Source: Pteria penguin
Lineage: Eukaryota > Mollusca > Bivalvia > Pterioida > Pteriidae
Length of the DNA: 64,000 nt
Direction of reading: 5' to 3'
NCBI GenBank assembly: GCA_035048485.1
Contig: CM068585.1
Coordinates: 53,494,910 to 53,558,909 of the forward strand
Part shown: positions 9,540-21,559 of the stretch, piece by piece
Position numbering within the stretch: position 1 is the first letter of the stretch
Layout of the letters: the number at the start of each line of letters is the position of its first letter
The notes under the pieces: generated by a model
Seen by the model: only the letters and a program-made list of their open reading frames with translations
Database searches by the model: none
Told to the model about the DNA's origin: nothing
Position numbers and translations under genes: made by a program

Positions 9540-11650
9540 CCAAAAACTTAATTTGCGACAAGTAAATCACCGAGTAAAGGCCGGAGATCTGAAAACACAA
9601 GCATGATATCCCCTAATCATTATAAACATACACACTGTCTGTCTTCTGGATAGATTCGTCCATCTCCGATTGTATTTAGCGCCTGACTAGTGGATAAGTG
9701 GGTGATTTCGCTCTACAAGATACTTCCGAACTTTCAAAGTTTCGGCCCTGAGCTTCAGTGAACAAAAAATAATTCGTAGATTTGCGAATTTGATGAAGTA
9801 AAACAATATTAGCACATGCATGTATTTTTAAGTTACTTGTGAGGTGAATCGGGAAAATTTGGTTATGAATGTGTGATCCCACGTGAGCGCTTCTTACCCC
9901 AGGTTTGCCTCTTGTTTGACGTTTCCCGACGTAGAAAAGCACATGACATGATGTCCATATAGCGACTACGTAGAGAGTTACGTTGATGCGATAACAACAA
10001 CACGCTAGGTGCGGTAAACGTACCAGTTATGTCAAATTAATGTAGGTAATAAAACAATGTTTACATACATATATCACCTTTGATCTGCATTATGTATTTT
10101 CTTTTCTTCGTGCATCTTTCATATTGTGTATTGAGGGAGGTTTGGGATCAACATTAATGCTTCTCGGTGTTGTTGCCGTAAAAAACAGGTATAGTGAATG
10201 AATTTGAATAAGTATTGAAATCTGAGATTTTAACCTTTGTCGGTGTCCTTTTGTCGGTCAATAGATATAAAAGTTACTTATTGAATGGTAGAATGCGGTG
10301 CTTTATGGTTTGAACTTTGTATTGGCTTTGGTTGGCTGCATCAATAATTTTCTGTACAATCTCTCGTCAACTCCTATCTTCCAAAATCTGTAAAACTCGA
10401 ATAGTGTTTATCAATTCTGATAGAATTTCCAGCAGATATACAGGAAGCACTTTATTACTATTTTTGGAAATAGAATTGATATACAGTGGTTGGATAAATT
10501 CATTTTTTAATTCCATTCCGAGTTTCGGAAATTCTGTTAAATATAAGAAGGACATCCAGATTCCAGATTTAATGCATTTGCATTATTTGTGTAATTAATT
10601 CTACATCTTGCTTCCAGTCGGATTTTCGGAATTTCCGTACTGCACGAGAGATCTGGATATCTGAACTTGACGGTACGATTCCGCTGATAGAAAGATTCTG
10701 TAGAACTAAGTATCGACTTTCCGTTTGCCATTTATCTACAATTTATTTACCTTAATTTTTGGCTGCAAAGTTAACATTCATTTTGTGGTTCCAGAAAACT
10801 TTATTTGGAAATTTTCAACACACAAATGAATCTATCTTAGAGGACACAGTACAGGATTTCTTGAAAACATGAAGCAATAATTTAGAAAATTTTCACAACA
10901 GTGACATTAATCCTGTTTTACAGCGACAAAAGAATGATATAACTCGGGAACACTGTACACAATCGTTATTTTATTTTCGTTCAAAAATTATGCAAGAACA
11001 GGTGGCGTAATTGACACGGCGTTTTGTTTCATCGACTTTGATTCACCCTCCAGCGACGCGGCGATGAAATAGATGTTGCTGTGTTACCGTTCAAACATCG
11101 TGTTAGAACTAAATGAAGGTTAAAGGTCTCTTCCTTTGTTTTACATAAATAACTGATCTGTTGGTGATCTATGATCAGTGTTTCTCATTCCTGTATAAAA
11201 TACCTTAAAACGCATACAGGAGATGCACATGCCGAAATCGGATTTCATACAAATTTTGGGTGAGTAAGATTTTTTGTTGTTGTTTTGAATATTGTTTATT
11301 GCTTTATTTATTTAACTCCATCTTAAGCAAAAGTGTTGGTAATAAATCGGTGTACTTGATTTAAGTGTTTAGCTCTTGATGCAGGTATTCCGATTTGGGT
11401 TCGACACCCCTATTGTGCTGTCATGTTGGTGGGATTGGTAACCATTTTTGATACATAGCGAAGGTGTTTGGGGCCCATAATGATCCTACTGTTGTGGGCT
11501 TGTCTGCAAATAACGGTTCTTGGCGATTGTATTGTACCAGATGCAAGTTTACTAATATTGTTTTCAAACTGAAATGCTGTTGTTGATCCAAAGATTTTTC
11601 CAAATATGAATTCGATTCATTGGTGATAATGTTTTACAAGGAAGGGGGGC
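9540..11650. other. Intergenic sequence, nothing firmly recognised
   Basis: AT-rich with scattered 60-95-codon open frames (for example minus 9942-9676 and plus 10317-10598) that show no known domain or splice structure. A B-box-like GGTTCGACACC near 11398 could be the head of a very degenerate SINE. Confidence 0.3.
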
Positions 11651-11659
11651 TGATCATTC

Positions 11660-11890
11660 CAAAGTAAAAAAAAAAAAGTCATCTCTTATAGAAATAAATA
11701 AAAATAAACAAAAACATTAAAAACAAAAAACAAAATAAAGAAAACAATCAAAACAAACGTAAAAACAAAAATAAAAGAAAGAATTGAAAACAAACCCCCA
11801 AAACGAACATAAAGACAAAAAAAAAACAAACATAAAAACAAAACGAAAAAAAAAAACCCCAAAGAAAACAGAAAAGAAAAAAAAAACTGC
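11660..11890. repeat. A-rich CAAAA low-complexity tract
   Basis: Runs of A interrupted by C and T, giving F/C/L-rich spurious open frames on the minus strand. Confidence 0.85.
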
Positions 11891-12237
11891 ATAAAATCCA
11901 TGCGAGTTTGAAAGCCCAATAAAATCCCTCTGGGTCCACCAATGATACATAAACACTTTCAACATACCAACTGGCAACTCGTAATCTTTGGAATGAATAG
12001 CGCACAAAGTCAAAGGATCCTGATAACTTTACTGACCTACGAATTCAGGTATCATAAAACCCAATACATGTATATTTTTACAAAACACATTCATATCTTC
12101 CACAATATAAATACATGTATATGAATTATCCATAGATCTGGAAAACCTATAGTAAGGTACGAGGTGACTTATCTCCGTGTATCATAAGGCATATATAAAG
12201 CCGTTTGTATTACTCTCTTCCATTGGCTTCTTCTCAA

Positions 12238-13070
12238 TCACCTCTCTGATTGGCTCCCTCCTCTCATTCACCTCTCTGATTGGCTCCCTCTTCTCATTCA
12301 CCTCTCTGACTGGCTCCCTCTTCTCATTCACCTCTCTGACTGGCTCCCTCCTCTCATTCACCTCTCTGATTGGCTCCCTCTTTTCATTCGCATCTCTGAT
12401 TGACTCCCTCTTTTCATTTACCTCTCTGATTGGCTCTCTTTTTCATTTACCTCCATGATTGACTCCCTCTTCTCATTCACCTCTCTGATTGGCTCCCTCC
12501 TCTCATTCAACTCTCTGATTGGCCCCTCTTCTTATTCACCTCTCTGACTGGCTCCCTCCTCTCATTCAACTCTCTGATTGGCCCCTCTTCTTATTCACCT
12601 CTCCCATTGACTCCCTCTTCTCATTCATCTCTCTGATTGGCTCCCTCTTTTTATTTACCTGGGGCCAGTTGTTCGAAACTTTAACCACTGGTTAAGCTAT
12701 CCAGAAGTTAAATTTCATCTTACCATATCTTTGAAATGAGAAGTCCTAAAGTCATAATCTGTGTATTGATTTATAGCATATGAAACAAGCTTTGTAAAGT
12801 AATTAAGATATTTATACAGAAATCTTATAAATTAAAATAATTGTCTCTCAAATTTTAACCACTGGTTAGCTTAACCGGCAATTAAAGTTTCGAACAAATG
12901 GCCCTTGTATGATTAGCTCCCTCTTCTCATTCACCTCTATGATTGGCTCCCTCTTCTCATCCCTCTCTCTGATTGGTTCCTTCTTGTCATTCACCTCTAT
13001 GATTGGCTTCCTCATCTTATTAATCTCTCTGATTGGTTGCCTCTTCTCATTCACCTGTATGATGGGCTCC
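12238..13070. repeat. 30-bp minisatellite split by an insertion
   Basis: The unit is CACCTCTCTGATTGGCTCCC plus TCTTCTCATT (30 bases). About 14 copies lie at 12238-12660 and 5-6 at 12905-13070. The two blocks are one array interrupted by the inverted-repeat element at 12661-12904: the left block stops in mid-unit and the right block resumes it. Confidence 0.9.
12661..12904. mobile_element. Inverted-repeat element inserted in the minisatellite
   Basis: The left end GGGGCCAGTTGTTCGAAACT and the right end, read on the other strand (GGGCCATTTGTTCGAAACTT), form terminal inverted repeats of about 38 bp with a few mismatches. Both continue into a TTAA-C-GGTTAAGCTA region. The left arm also contains the internal palindrome TTAACCACTGGTTAA. 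There is no coding capacity, and the interior is AT-rich. The target duplication is too short to define (2 bp or less). The superfamily is left open. Confidence 0.8.
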
Positions 13071-13276
13071 TCTTAATTTTTAGATCATGTGACTTTAAGG
13101 TCACATGACTTACGATACAACCTATCATGCAGCCTTGCTACTATCGTAGAATAAAGATTTCACTGAAAAAATAACTGGTCAAATTTTTCAAACAAAATAT
13201 ATAGTTTGATGTGTACCATTTTACATAATTTCAAAACAAAAAAATCATTTTATGACGTCACTTAAAGTTTGTCAGA

Positions 13277-13570
13277 TTCTTGACGGGAGAATCCATGTAA
13301 CTCAGCGGATTAAGTGCTCGGTTTGTGATCGAGAGATCGCGGATTCGACTTCCACCGTGGGCAGACCATTGTCCTGTATTTCATGTGATACTGACAACCG
13401 AGGTCCCGTGTCACGGTAGGCGTGGCAGGTAAAAGATCCCTCACTACTTCGGGTGGGACTGTTGCAAAGGTCTAAATTTCTATGCAATGTATCAGGCAGA
13501 GCCGTCACCATTTTAGTAAAATAATTTTGGAGTGACGTCAAACAATAATTAATCAATCAATCAGTCAATT
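13277..13570 (+). mobile_element. SINE, family 2
   Basis: The head has TAACTCAGCGG and B-box GGATTCGACTTCC, then ACCGAGGTCCCGTGTCACGG, GTAAAAGATCCCTCACTACT and TATCAGGCAGAGCCGTCACC, ending in an AATCAATCAATCAGTCAA tail. Flanking TTGACGG (left) and TTGACAG (right) are a probable target duplication with one mismatch. Confidence 0.8.
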
Positions 13571-13574
13571 TTGA

Positions 13575-14630
13575 CAGTAAGTCCATCGCAGAGGCGTAAG
13601 AAAAAGTCCCAAGCGGACGATAACTCTGTAAGTAGAGCGTTTTTACATCTTAATATTCTAAAAAGATATTTACGGATTTTGTATGCCTAGGACAATCGGA
13701 GTTAGTTTTCTTACAACATAATGAAGTAAAGCAATTAATCACGTGACTAAATAAATAGGGATGAATAATCAGTAATCAGTTCATTTCTTACGAACAAGAA
13801 AATCGTATGAGGAGAGTTGTCTGCCCTTGATTGGAACTCTCACTTTCTGTATATCGCGGTGATTACGGAAATTGATCACATACCATACTATTGTCGAATG
13901 TCCATATCAATAAAGAAAATAATGACAATAAATTCATGAGTGCTCATGAATAACATTTGTACCGTTCTTTTCCATGGACAACTTTTTAAAACAGGGGAGG
14001 GTAACTCGTATTATCAAACTGTCCCTTAATGATCGCATAGTGTAACTCATATATATATAAACGGTTTGTTTGCTACGGGATTAAGTTGCTTTCCCTTTAC
14101 TTTTACTACCAATATTAAGGAATGATTTTGACAGGAGTCGAGAGATGAAATCTGCTTTATTGCTTTTTCCATATAAACATTTTGTATTTCTTTTTTGAAG
14201 TTAGTTTTTAATGTCAAAGTTTCTTGCAAGTGTATTGAAAAGTAGCAAGAACGTCCTTAATCTTTGATATTTAATCCTATCGAATATCAAAAGCAAAACT
14301 ACATCATGTGAATATGACCATTTTCCTTATTAACATGTAATGCACATTGAATGATTAATTTTTTGGGGTTTTTAACAAAAATGAAACATGGATATATTTG
14401 TATGAATTATTTACAGTAGAAAATCTGACATGTTTTGCATTCAAAAGACTGATTTGCAATAGTATAACATTTCAAAGCACAAATTATAAATGATAAATGG
14501 TTCTTCTAGTAAAAGATCTGGAAATCTTGATTTCTAACCCAAAGGGATATGAGAGTTACCGCTTTCCCATTGGACAATATATTTTCCATCGAAATAATCG
14601 TCTAGGACATGCAAGGAAGTTCTTCCGATA
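13575..14630. other. Intergenic sequence, nothing recognised
   Basis: AT-rich sequence without recognisable coding, RNA or terminal-repeat signals. Confidence 0.35.
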
Positions 14631-14631
14631 C

Positions 14632-14633
<2 letters not shown>

Positions 14634-14702
<69 letters not shown>
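14634..14702. repeat. (TA)n microsatellite, left of the palindrome
   Basis: About 34 TA units, merging directly into the left palindrome arm. Confidence 0.95.
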
Positions 14703-14703
<1 letters not shown>

Positions 14704-15015
14704 ATAAGTAAAAAGTCCAACATCTCCAGAATAAATAATTACATTCATTGTATATCACAAGTACTTTCATGTTTACATTTTACAATCTTCAGGTGAACTG
14801 AATGTACAACTAGTATGACGTATCTAAGATATCACTTAGATACGTCATACTAGTTGTACATTCAGTTCACCTGAAGATTGTAGACTTAGATACGTCATAC
14901 TAGTTGTACATTCAGTTCACCTGAAAATTGTAAAATGTAAACATGAAAGTACTTGTGATATACAATGAATGTAATTATTTATTCTGGAGATGTTGGACTT
15001 TTTACTTATAGATAT
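14698..15015. repeat. Near-perfect palindrome with 131-bp arms
   Basis: The left arm (14698-14828, from ATCTATAAGTAAAAAGTCC to GACGTATCTAAG) is repeated inverted at 14885-15015 with one visible mismatch. Between them, 14835-14882 is a 48-bp perfect inverted copy of the inner end of the left arm, so the inner part of the right arm is present twice. The loop at the first centre is six bases (ATATCA). Both outer ends run into (TA)n tracts. It could be a fold-back element or an inverted duplication primed within AT repeats; there is no coding capacity. Confidence 0.9.
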
Positions 15016-15047
15016 ATGATTCTATACGCAAGAACATTTATATCGAT

Positions 15048-15131
<84 letters not shown>
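15048..15131. repeat. (TA)n microsatellite, right of the palindrome
   Basis: About 40 TA units. Confidence 0.95.
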
Positions 15132-15135
<4 letters not shown>

Positions 15136-15179
15136 CGTGCAAACTACTGTATAACGGTCATCTAAGGGAAGACTTACGG

Positions 15180-15480
15180 ACGACCTTTATACAGAGGTGA
15201 CCTTTATATAGAGGTTGCCTTTATACAGAGGTGACCTTTTTGCAGAGGTGACCTTTAAATGGAGTTGGCCTTTATACAGAGGTGCCCTTAATATGGAGTT
15301 AACCTTTATATATAGGTGACCTTTACACACAGGTGATCTTTATATGGAGTTGACTTTAATACAGAAGTGACCTTAATACAGAGGTGACCTATGTACGAAG
15401 GTGACTTATACAGAGGTGACCTTTATATGGAGGTGACCTTTATACAGATGTGACCTTTATACAGAGGTTTATAGGGTCAA
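15180..15480. repeat. 17-bp minisatellite, about 17 copies
   Basis: The unit is GAGGTGACCTTTATACA with frequent variants (ATATGGAGTT, TACAGATGT). It begins just after the second (TA)n tract. Confidence 0.85.
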
Positions 15481-15489
15481 GAAAATATG

Positions 15490-16510
15490 GGAAGTGGCAA
15501 TTTGAAAAGTGACACTTATTGACAGGTGACCTCTTTAAAAAGGTGGCGCTACGACAGATTTCACTGTATATATAGAATGATAAATAGAGGAATCGTTACA
15601 CAAATTTTCGGCCTTTTTCCCAGTAAAAACAACGATCTCGATATAAAAGATATGTACCGAAATATTAGCGTAATTATATAATATTCTTCCGTTTTATCCC
15701 ATCCGCCTTTATATCGCGTGCCAAATACAAGGGAATACTGGGCATTTATGTTTTAAAAAATCATTTAAAAAAATACCCTGAACACCGTTATATTGACTTT
15801 TATGATATAGATTTACTTCGAGTTTCCTTTTAAACCCCTGATGTAATATATAGTCTTATGCAAAGTTGTATTCATATCTAAAATATCACTGACAATAAAT
15901 CGCTTATCTACTCAATGTTTCGGGGTCAAAGATCGAATTCGACTGTCGATAACTTAAAAAAGAACACGGATTTTTACGGCGCCGACAATTACCGTTTAGT
16001 GCGACTTGACGTTTGTCAATTATAAAAATATATTGAACTGCCGGATCTAATGTTTATTTTGCGTTTTCAATGTCTATTAATGAATCTGACATCAAATATG
16101 GCTTTCGTAAAGAATTTATATGATTTTTATAACACTGATTTGTAAAATATTTTGCTGAATTCAATTTAGCTGGTGTTTTTGATGACTAAGGTGTGATTGT
16201 CATAAGTTTAATAGAAATTTGGATAATAAAAGTTGACTTCAATTTCGTAATAGAATTAGAGTCATTTTGCTTTGATCTCGCCAAAATGGTAATGGAGAGA
16301 AGAGGCGATATTTAATTTACTTTATAGATATATTAATTAATAGAAATTCTAGTTATACTGAAATGTTAATTTTCACATTTTTTATCTCATGTAATTAAAT
16401 TACATTCAAAAGATAATTAAACACCTCAAAGAAACAGCAACGTCATACCGTTAAAAACGTTGGTGCATGTGCCAATGAAATTTTATAGTCACAAATCCTC
16501 ATATCAGGGG
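15490..16510. other. Intergenic sequence, nothing recognised
   Basis: AT-rich; no gene or repeat ends seen. Confidence 0.35.
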
Positions 16511-16511
16511 G

Positions 16512-16799
16512 CAGATAAAAGTGATTGATTGATTGATTTTTGTTTAACGTCACACCACCAATGTTTCACGTATATGGTGACGGCATCTGTCTGATGTACA
16601 AATTTTGACCTTTGCAACGGACCCACCCGAAGCAGTGAGGGATCTTTAACGTGCCATGCATACCACGACACGGGGCCTCGGGTTTTACTGTCTCATCCGA
16701 AAGACAGGACACCGGCATGACCAAAGCGGGACTCGAACCCCGGCCTCCCGATCAGGAGGTGAGCGCGATACCACTAGGCCACACCGGCTTCAGATAAAA
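16512..16799 (-). mobile_element. SINE, family 2, with 9-bp target duplication
   Basis: The body is 16521-16790. CAGATAAAA flanks it at 16512-16520 and 16791-16799. On the minus strand it starts AAGCCGGTGTGGCCTAGTGG (A box) with B box GGTTCGAGTCC. It passes through GTCTTTCGGATGAGACAG, CGAGGCCCCGTGTCGTGG, GTTAAAGATCCCTCACTGCT and CATATACGTGAAACATTGG, and ends GTTAAACAAAAATCAATCAA. The perfect duplication marks a fairly recent insertion. Confidence 0.92.
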
Positions 16800-17487
16800 A
16801 TGCTACTTAGCGGACGACCATTTGATCCTGAGAGGGGGGGGTCCGCATTTTTTGAAAATAAATATTCTGACCCTGAAAATGCTGGAAATAAAAAAAACCT
16901 GGCTTTGACTGAAATCAAAATAAATATCCTGGCTGCTAGCATGTACATATGCCACATCATGCAAACATAAAGCTGAATGTTCTATAATAAAGCACGTTGA
17001 TTTTTTCCGGCTACCTTCCCTCGCCAGTTTATTCCTTATACTATAATGTGTAGAACTGTATAACTCATATAGCAGCGGAATTTATAGCATTCACACTCAC
17101 GGGACAAATCGTGCTATTCAATATGTTCAACAAAATTTAATAGAATTTGCTGTCAGTTTCCAATTCCTTTCCCGAACTTCCTCTCGTGTTGTCCGCCCCT
17201 TATTTATATGCCAGACACACCGATATTTTAACGTTAAAACGAGTGGTCAAAAGGGGTCTTAACTGAATTTGTCTCATCTTTCATCTGAGCACATATGCAA
17301 AGTTGATGTTTAGATTAAATCATGTGCATTTCAAAATTTATGGTGGCCATATTTGTTGACTGTTTCATTCCTTTTAAGTTTCATTCAAATCAGTGCAACA
17401 AGGCATTTGTCCAACGAGTTTAACACATTTATTCAAATGTAAAGTAAACACAAACATAACTTTAAAATGAAAACAAAAGTAAAACCA

Positions 17488-17783
17488 ACAAAAATATGAT
17501 TGATTGATTGATTTTTGTTTAACGTCACACCACTAGTATTTTACGTATATGGTGACGGCATCTGCCTGATGCGGGGCATACAAATTTTGACCTTTGCAAC
17601 GGACCCACCCGAAGCAGTGAGGGATCTTTAAAGTGCCATGCATACCACGGCACGGGGCCTCGGTTTTTACTGTCTCATCCGAAAGACATGACACCGGCAT
17701 GACCAGAGTGGGAATCGAACCCCGGTCTCCCGATTAGGAGTCCAGCGCGATATCACTAGGCCACGCCGGCTTACAAAAATATG
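17488..17783 (-). mobile_element. SINE, family 2, with 11-bp target duplication
   Basis: The body is 17499-17772, flanked by perfect ACAAAAATATG copies at 17488-17498 and 17773-17783. Landmarks are the same as in the 16.5 kb copy and the sequence is closely similar, including the (TCAA)n tail, so the two insertions are probably of similar age. Confidence 0.92.
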
Positions 17784-17789
17784 CATCTT

Positions 17790-18735
17790 CACTTAACATA
17801 CATAGTAAAAAGAGTCCCAAATGGGCCTATATTGTTCACCTTAGACATAGAAAACATTGCACAATATAATATCGAATAATGATTGTAGATGGCCATAAAT
17901 TTTTAGTTTCTTTAAAACTTTTAAAACATGTAAAATTGTACATGAGGAACATCTCTGCTTAATATCTACCAAGCTTTCTCAAATTTAATCTAGAAGTTGT
18001 GAAGACAAAGTTAAAAATGTGAAAAATCAATATATCAAAAATATTATTTTTATATATATATTAAAATAACATAGTTCAATGTAAGTCAAAAACGAATAAT
18101 ATATTATCAATCAGGAAGCCAAAACAACAACACTTCCTCACACATTCTTCTATAGTGATAAATGGAAATTATCCCCCTGCTATACACTTCACTATAGAAA
18201 CTAGTAGTAAAAAGACCTATGCAATTAAAGTAGTGTTTGCATATTGTTTCTTGAGTTTACCTTATATTAGAATGTGTTTTATTAACAAAATATAATTATA
18301 GAAGGATGTGTGCTTATGGCATATTATAATACAGTTCTAACAAGTATTTATTGGCGACAAAAAGTCAAGAAAATAAATAATCTGTCCCAGGATATCAAGG
18401 AAATAAATAGTCTTTCCTTCAAAGATATGAAAATAAATCATATCACCACCATCTTTCCTAACCGTCTTCCCACTCCCATATAGATTTTTATCTACGTTTA
18501 ATCTTTTACAAGTCGATCATGACAAGTGCGAGAGTTTTCCAAGCATACAGGACGCATTGGCTTTCTTAGGATTCGGATCTGAAATCCGACACTCAAACGC
18601 AAATACCAAAAGACTGCACCACCTCTAACCTTACCTGATTGTAATAACTGAAAAACTTTGTCTCATGTTTCTGTTCGTTGTTCTATCGCCCATTTTAAAC
18701 CAACTGACCCTTCCCTTTATGCGCAAAAAATTGTC
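17790..18735. other. Intergenic sequence, nothing recognised
   Basis: AT-rich; no coding or RNA signal identified. Confidence 0.3.
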
Positions 18736-18739
18736 AAAT

Positions 18740-18868
18740 AAAGATGACGTCACAATACTTTACACCTCGGTCATACCTCGGACAAACATTGAAAATGTAT
18801 TGTGACGTCACGAAATTCAATTAATATTCCGCGAAAGCGATGAGTTGATTGAGTGATCGTCAAATGCC
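18740..18868 (+). repeat. Dispersed repeat, copy 2, with hairpin core
   Basis: The segment closely repeats 5110-5215. Its core carries inverted ends GACGTCACAATAC ... GTATTGTGACGTC enclosing about 50 bases, so it could fold into a hairpin. Confidence 0.6.
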
Positions 18869-19664
18869 TGATGTCACACATTTTGGCACACTTGTTCATT
18901 ATGACGTCCTAAATAAGTGGCCCGTCAAACATGAATTTAGCTACGACATCACAAGTGAACCACGTAATGAGCGTGGTTAAAGTTGGATCTGGCGATATTT
19001 CAATACTCTTCACCAGAATTTTAGCGCCCAAATCTATGCCCAGATATGTACACCAGGTCTGTTATTTCTATCATTTTGATGCGCCCAGATCTCTACATAT
19101 ATGTGTTTCCGTAGTTTTTATGCCCAACTTTTCACCCCAATCTCACGACACGTGGGAAGTTCTGTTGGTGTACCTACCAAATGATTTTTCTCCGTATGTA
19201 TGTATGTGTGTGTGTATTTTTATGTATGTATACATGTATATGTAGGCGTGTATGTATGTGTATAAATTTTGTAAATTTACTTATTTCATAACGAAAAATA
19301 TACAATGAGTTAACCCTGCTCCGTTTGTAATGAAGTTGCTGTAATGTCAGAAATGAATACAGTCAATATAGATATGACATTTTAAAATTGCAAAAATGTT
19401 TTGTTGTAGTTGTGATTGTTGTTTTTGTAGTTGTTATTTTTGTTGTGTGTGGGGTTTTTGTTTTTGTGTTTTGTTGTTGTTGTTGCTGTTGTTGTTTAAT
19501 GGGAAATAATTATCAGAACATATGTGTGCAGCGAGAATCACAGATCCGGATATTAAGATAAAGCGGGATTTATGATTATCATAAAAGAAAGTTCAAACAT
19601 GTGCAAAGCACCGACACCAATGGAACGCTACAAGGAGAGGGGGGGGGGGGGGTTGATTTATTTC

Positions 19665-19980
19665 GAAATCCAAAATCTTACGCTCTGGATCTAATGAGCT
19701 CCAAAACCTTCTGCTCTGGATCCAATGAACACCAAAACCTCATGTTCTGGTTCTAATGAACTCCAAAACCCTCATATTCTGAATCTAATAAACTCCAAAA
19801 CTTCATGTTCTAGATTTAATAATCTCTAAAATCTCATGCTCTGGATCCAGTAAACTTCAAAACCTCATGTTCTGGATCCAATGAACTCCATACCCTCATA
19901 TTCTGGATTCAAACAACTCCAAAACCTCTTGCCCTGGATCCAATAAACTCTAAAACTCATGCTATGGATCCAATGAAAAG
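19665..19980. repeat. 31-bp minisatellite, about 10 copies
   Basis: The unit is ACTCCAAAACCTCATG plus TTCTGGATCCAATGA; copies are diverged. A 20-base G-rich stretch precedes it (about 19636-19654). Confidence 0.85.
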
Positions 19981-20462
19981 GAAACCAAACAAAGCAAACA
20001 AACACATGTTCCCATGATCCTATGTTGATAAAAAGGGGGATCCATGACGAATCTCTTTAGAGCTCCATAAATCACCATAAGAGGTGGGAGTTAACTCAAC
20101 AGCCATAAATCTCTGTAATAAAACAGAATTTGGTCAAGGTACCACTCGTAATTTACTCGATTTGAATACCTCTGACATGTATATGCGCGAGCTACACCAA
20201 TCTGAAAAGCACCGCCGTGATTTTATCTCCTGGTCTTTTCTTCTAAAATTGTCTTCCAATCAAAAGGAAGATGACATCTTTAAACCCTCAGAACTCTGTG
20301 CTAGTTAAGTAGATCACTATTAACCTTTTATTCGGACGTGCTTTTTTTCACAAACAATGATGAGTGTTGCTTGAATAAGATTTCACCTGATGATTAGAGC
20401 GTTTCAGTGACTTTGTCTCGATCGTTGTTATAAAGGAGCTTGAAAGCTATCCACCTTTAACG

Positions 20463-20876
20463 TAATTGGTGCGATAGCGGTTTGTACAAGACCTCAGAAA
20501 AATAATAGCACCATTTTAATGGTTGTTTGATTCTTGTATCAGCTTGAGTCATCACACTTATCTGTTAGAATTTAACATAGAAACATCGAACGCGCGATCT
20601 GCGACAAAAAAAAATAATAAATGCGAAGATTTACTACAAAACGAGGGCCAAGATTTAAATCAGAGATATTTTAAACACTTGAATGACGTAAATCCTCAGC
20701 TATTTTTAAACTTTTGGTATGAATGTTTTTGTATGTACAAACGTTGGTCGGTTTGTTGGTGCTGTAGAAAAAATCTTCGTCATATCGTGAAGGTCGAAGT
20801 ATTTTATTCTCAACTACACCGACTGAGTAACGTTTATTACTTTAATTGGCCGTCCTAAGTCGCTATCGCAACTGCA
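20463..20876. repeat. Sequence bounded by short inverted ends, related to the dispersed repeat
   Basis: TGCGATAGCG (20470-20479) is inverted at 20861-20870, and the right end CCGTCCTAAGTCGCTATCGC resembles the ends of the repeats at 5.2 and 30.1 kb. An internal 111-codon open frame has no known domain. It may be a non-autonomous element; weakly supported. Confidence 0.35.
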
Positions 20877-20879
20877 ATA

Positions 20880-21555
20880 CAATTTTTTTCTTTTTTTCTT
20901 TTGTATTTATTTTTTAGATTTCGTTTTCTGTCTTGATTTGACTTTTAAGTGCATTTTCTTTGATGATTTGTGTCATACAGCTTGGTCAAATATCTTCTCA
21001 CTTGAACATAGTGGCACAATCCGGAAATTAAGAACAGGTTATTTCCGAGTTTCCTTTCTTTTATAATAATACCGTAAGTAGAAATATATTAAGTAGAAGT
21101 GTTTGTCCATAGGCACGCGATATGCACAATATTCTTGAAGATTACTTAATCTAAAGGACTGCAAGTGAATAAACTATAGGGGAAACAATAATATAAGTTT
21201 AAAAATTTATAGACAAATTTGCTTTTCGATTTGTGTGACTGAAATTCTATAACTGAAACGTCAATATTGTCCGTAGTCACGTGTTGTTTACAACATTGTA
21301 ATCTAATCGAAATTTACTATTGCGAGCACCAGGGGCCAAGTTCTGAACAACTATCCCTCCCCCTACTTTTTTTCAAACTGAACGTGCGCAGATCAACCTT
21401 TTACATACTAAGGGTGAAATTCCCTTTCTTTCAAATATCGAAACCTATTGTTAATACTAGTATTCGTCATAGAATTTTCGTCTTTTCTTTGAAATGTAAA
21501 GATATTTGATATATATTGTTGAAACAAATTCTTGGTCCGAGATCACATTAAGAAC
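20880..21555. other. Intergenic sequence, nothing recognised
   Basis: T-rich start, then AT-rich unique-looking sequence; no gene signal. Confidence 0.3.
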
Positions 21556-21559
21556 AACG

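Noticed and set aside
14497..15165. Open frames with long YI repeats
   Set aside because: These are translations of (TA)n tracts; the same applies at 25.5, 31.0 and 45.2 kb.
16656..16970. 104-codon frame with LSGRPFDPERGGSAFFENK
   Set aside because: Most of it is reversed SINE sequence; the remainder has no recognised homologue.
20523..20858. 111-codon frame within the inverted-end segment
   Set aside because: No domain, no transposase-like motif, and composition as the flanks.
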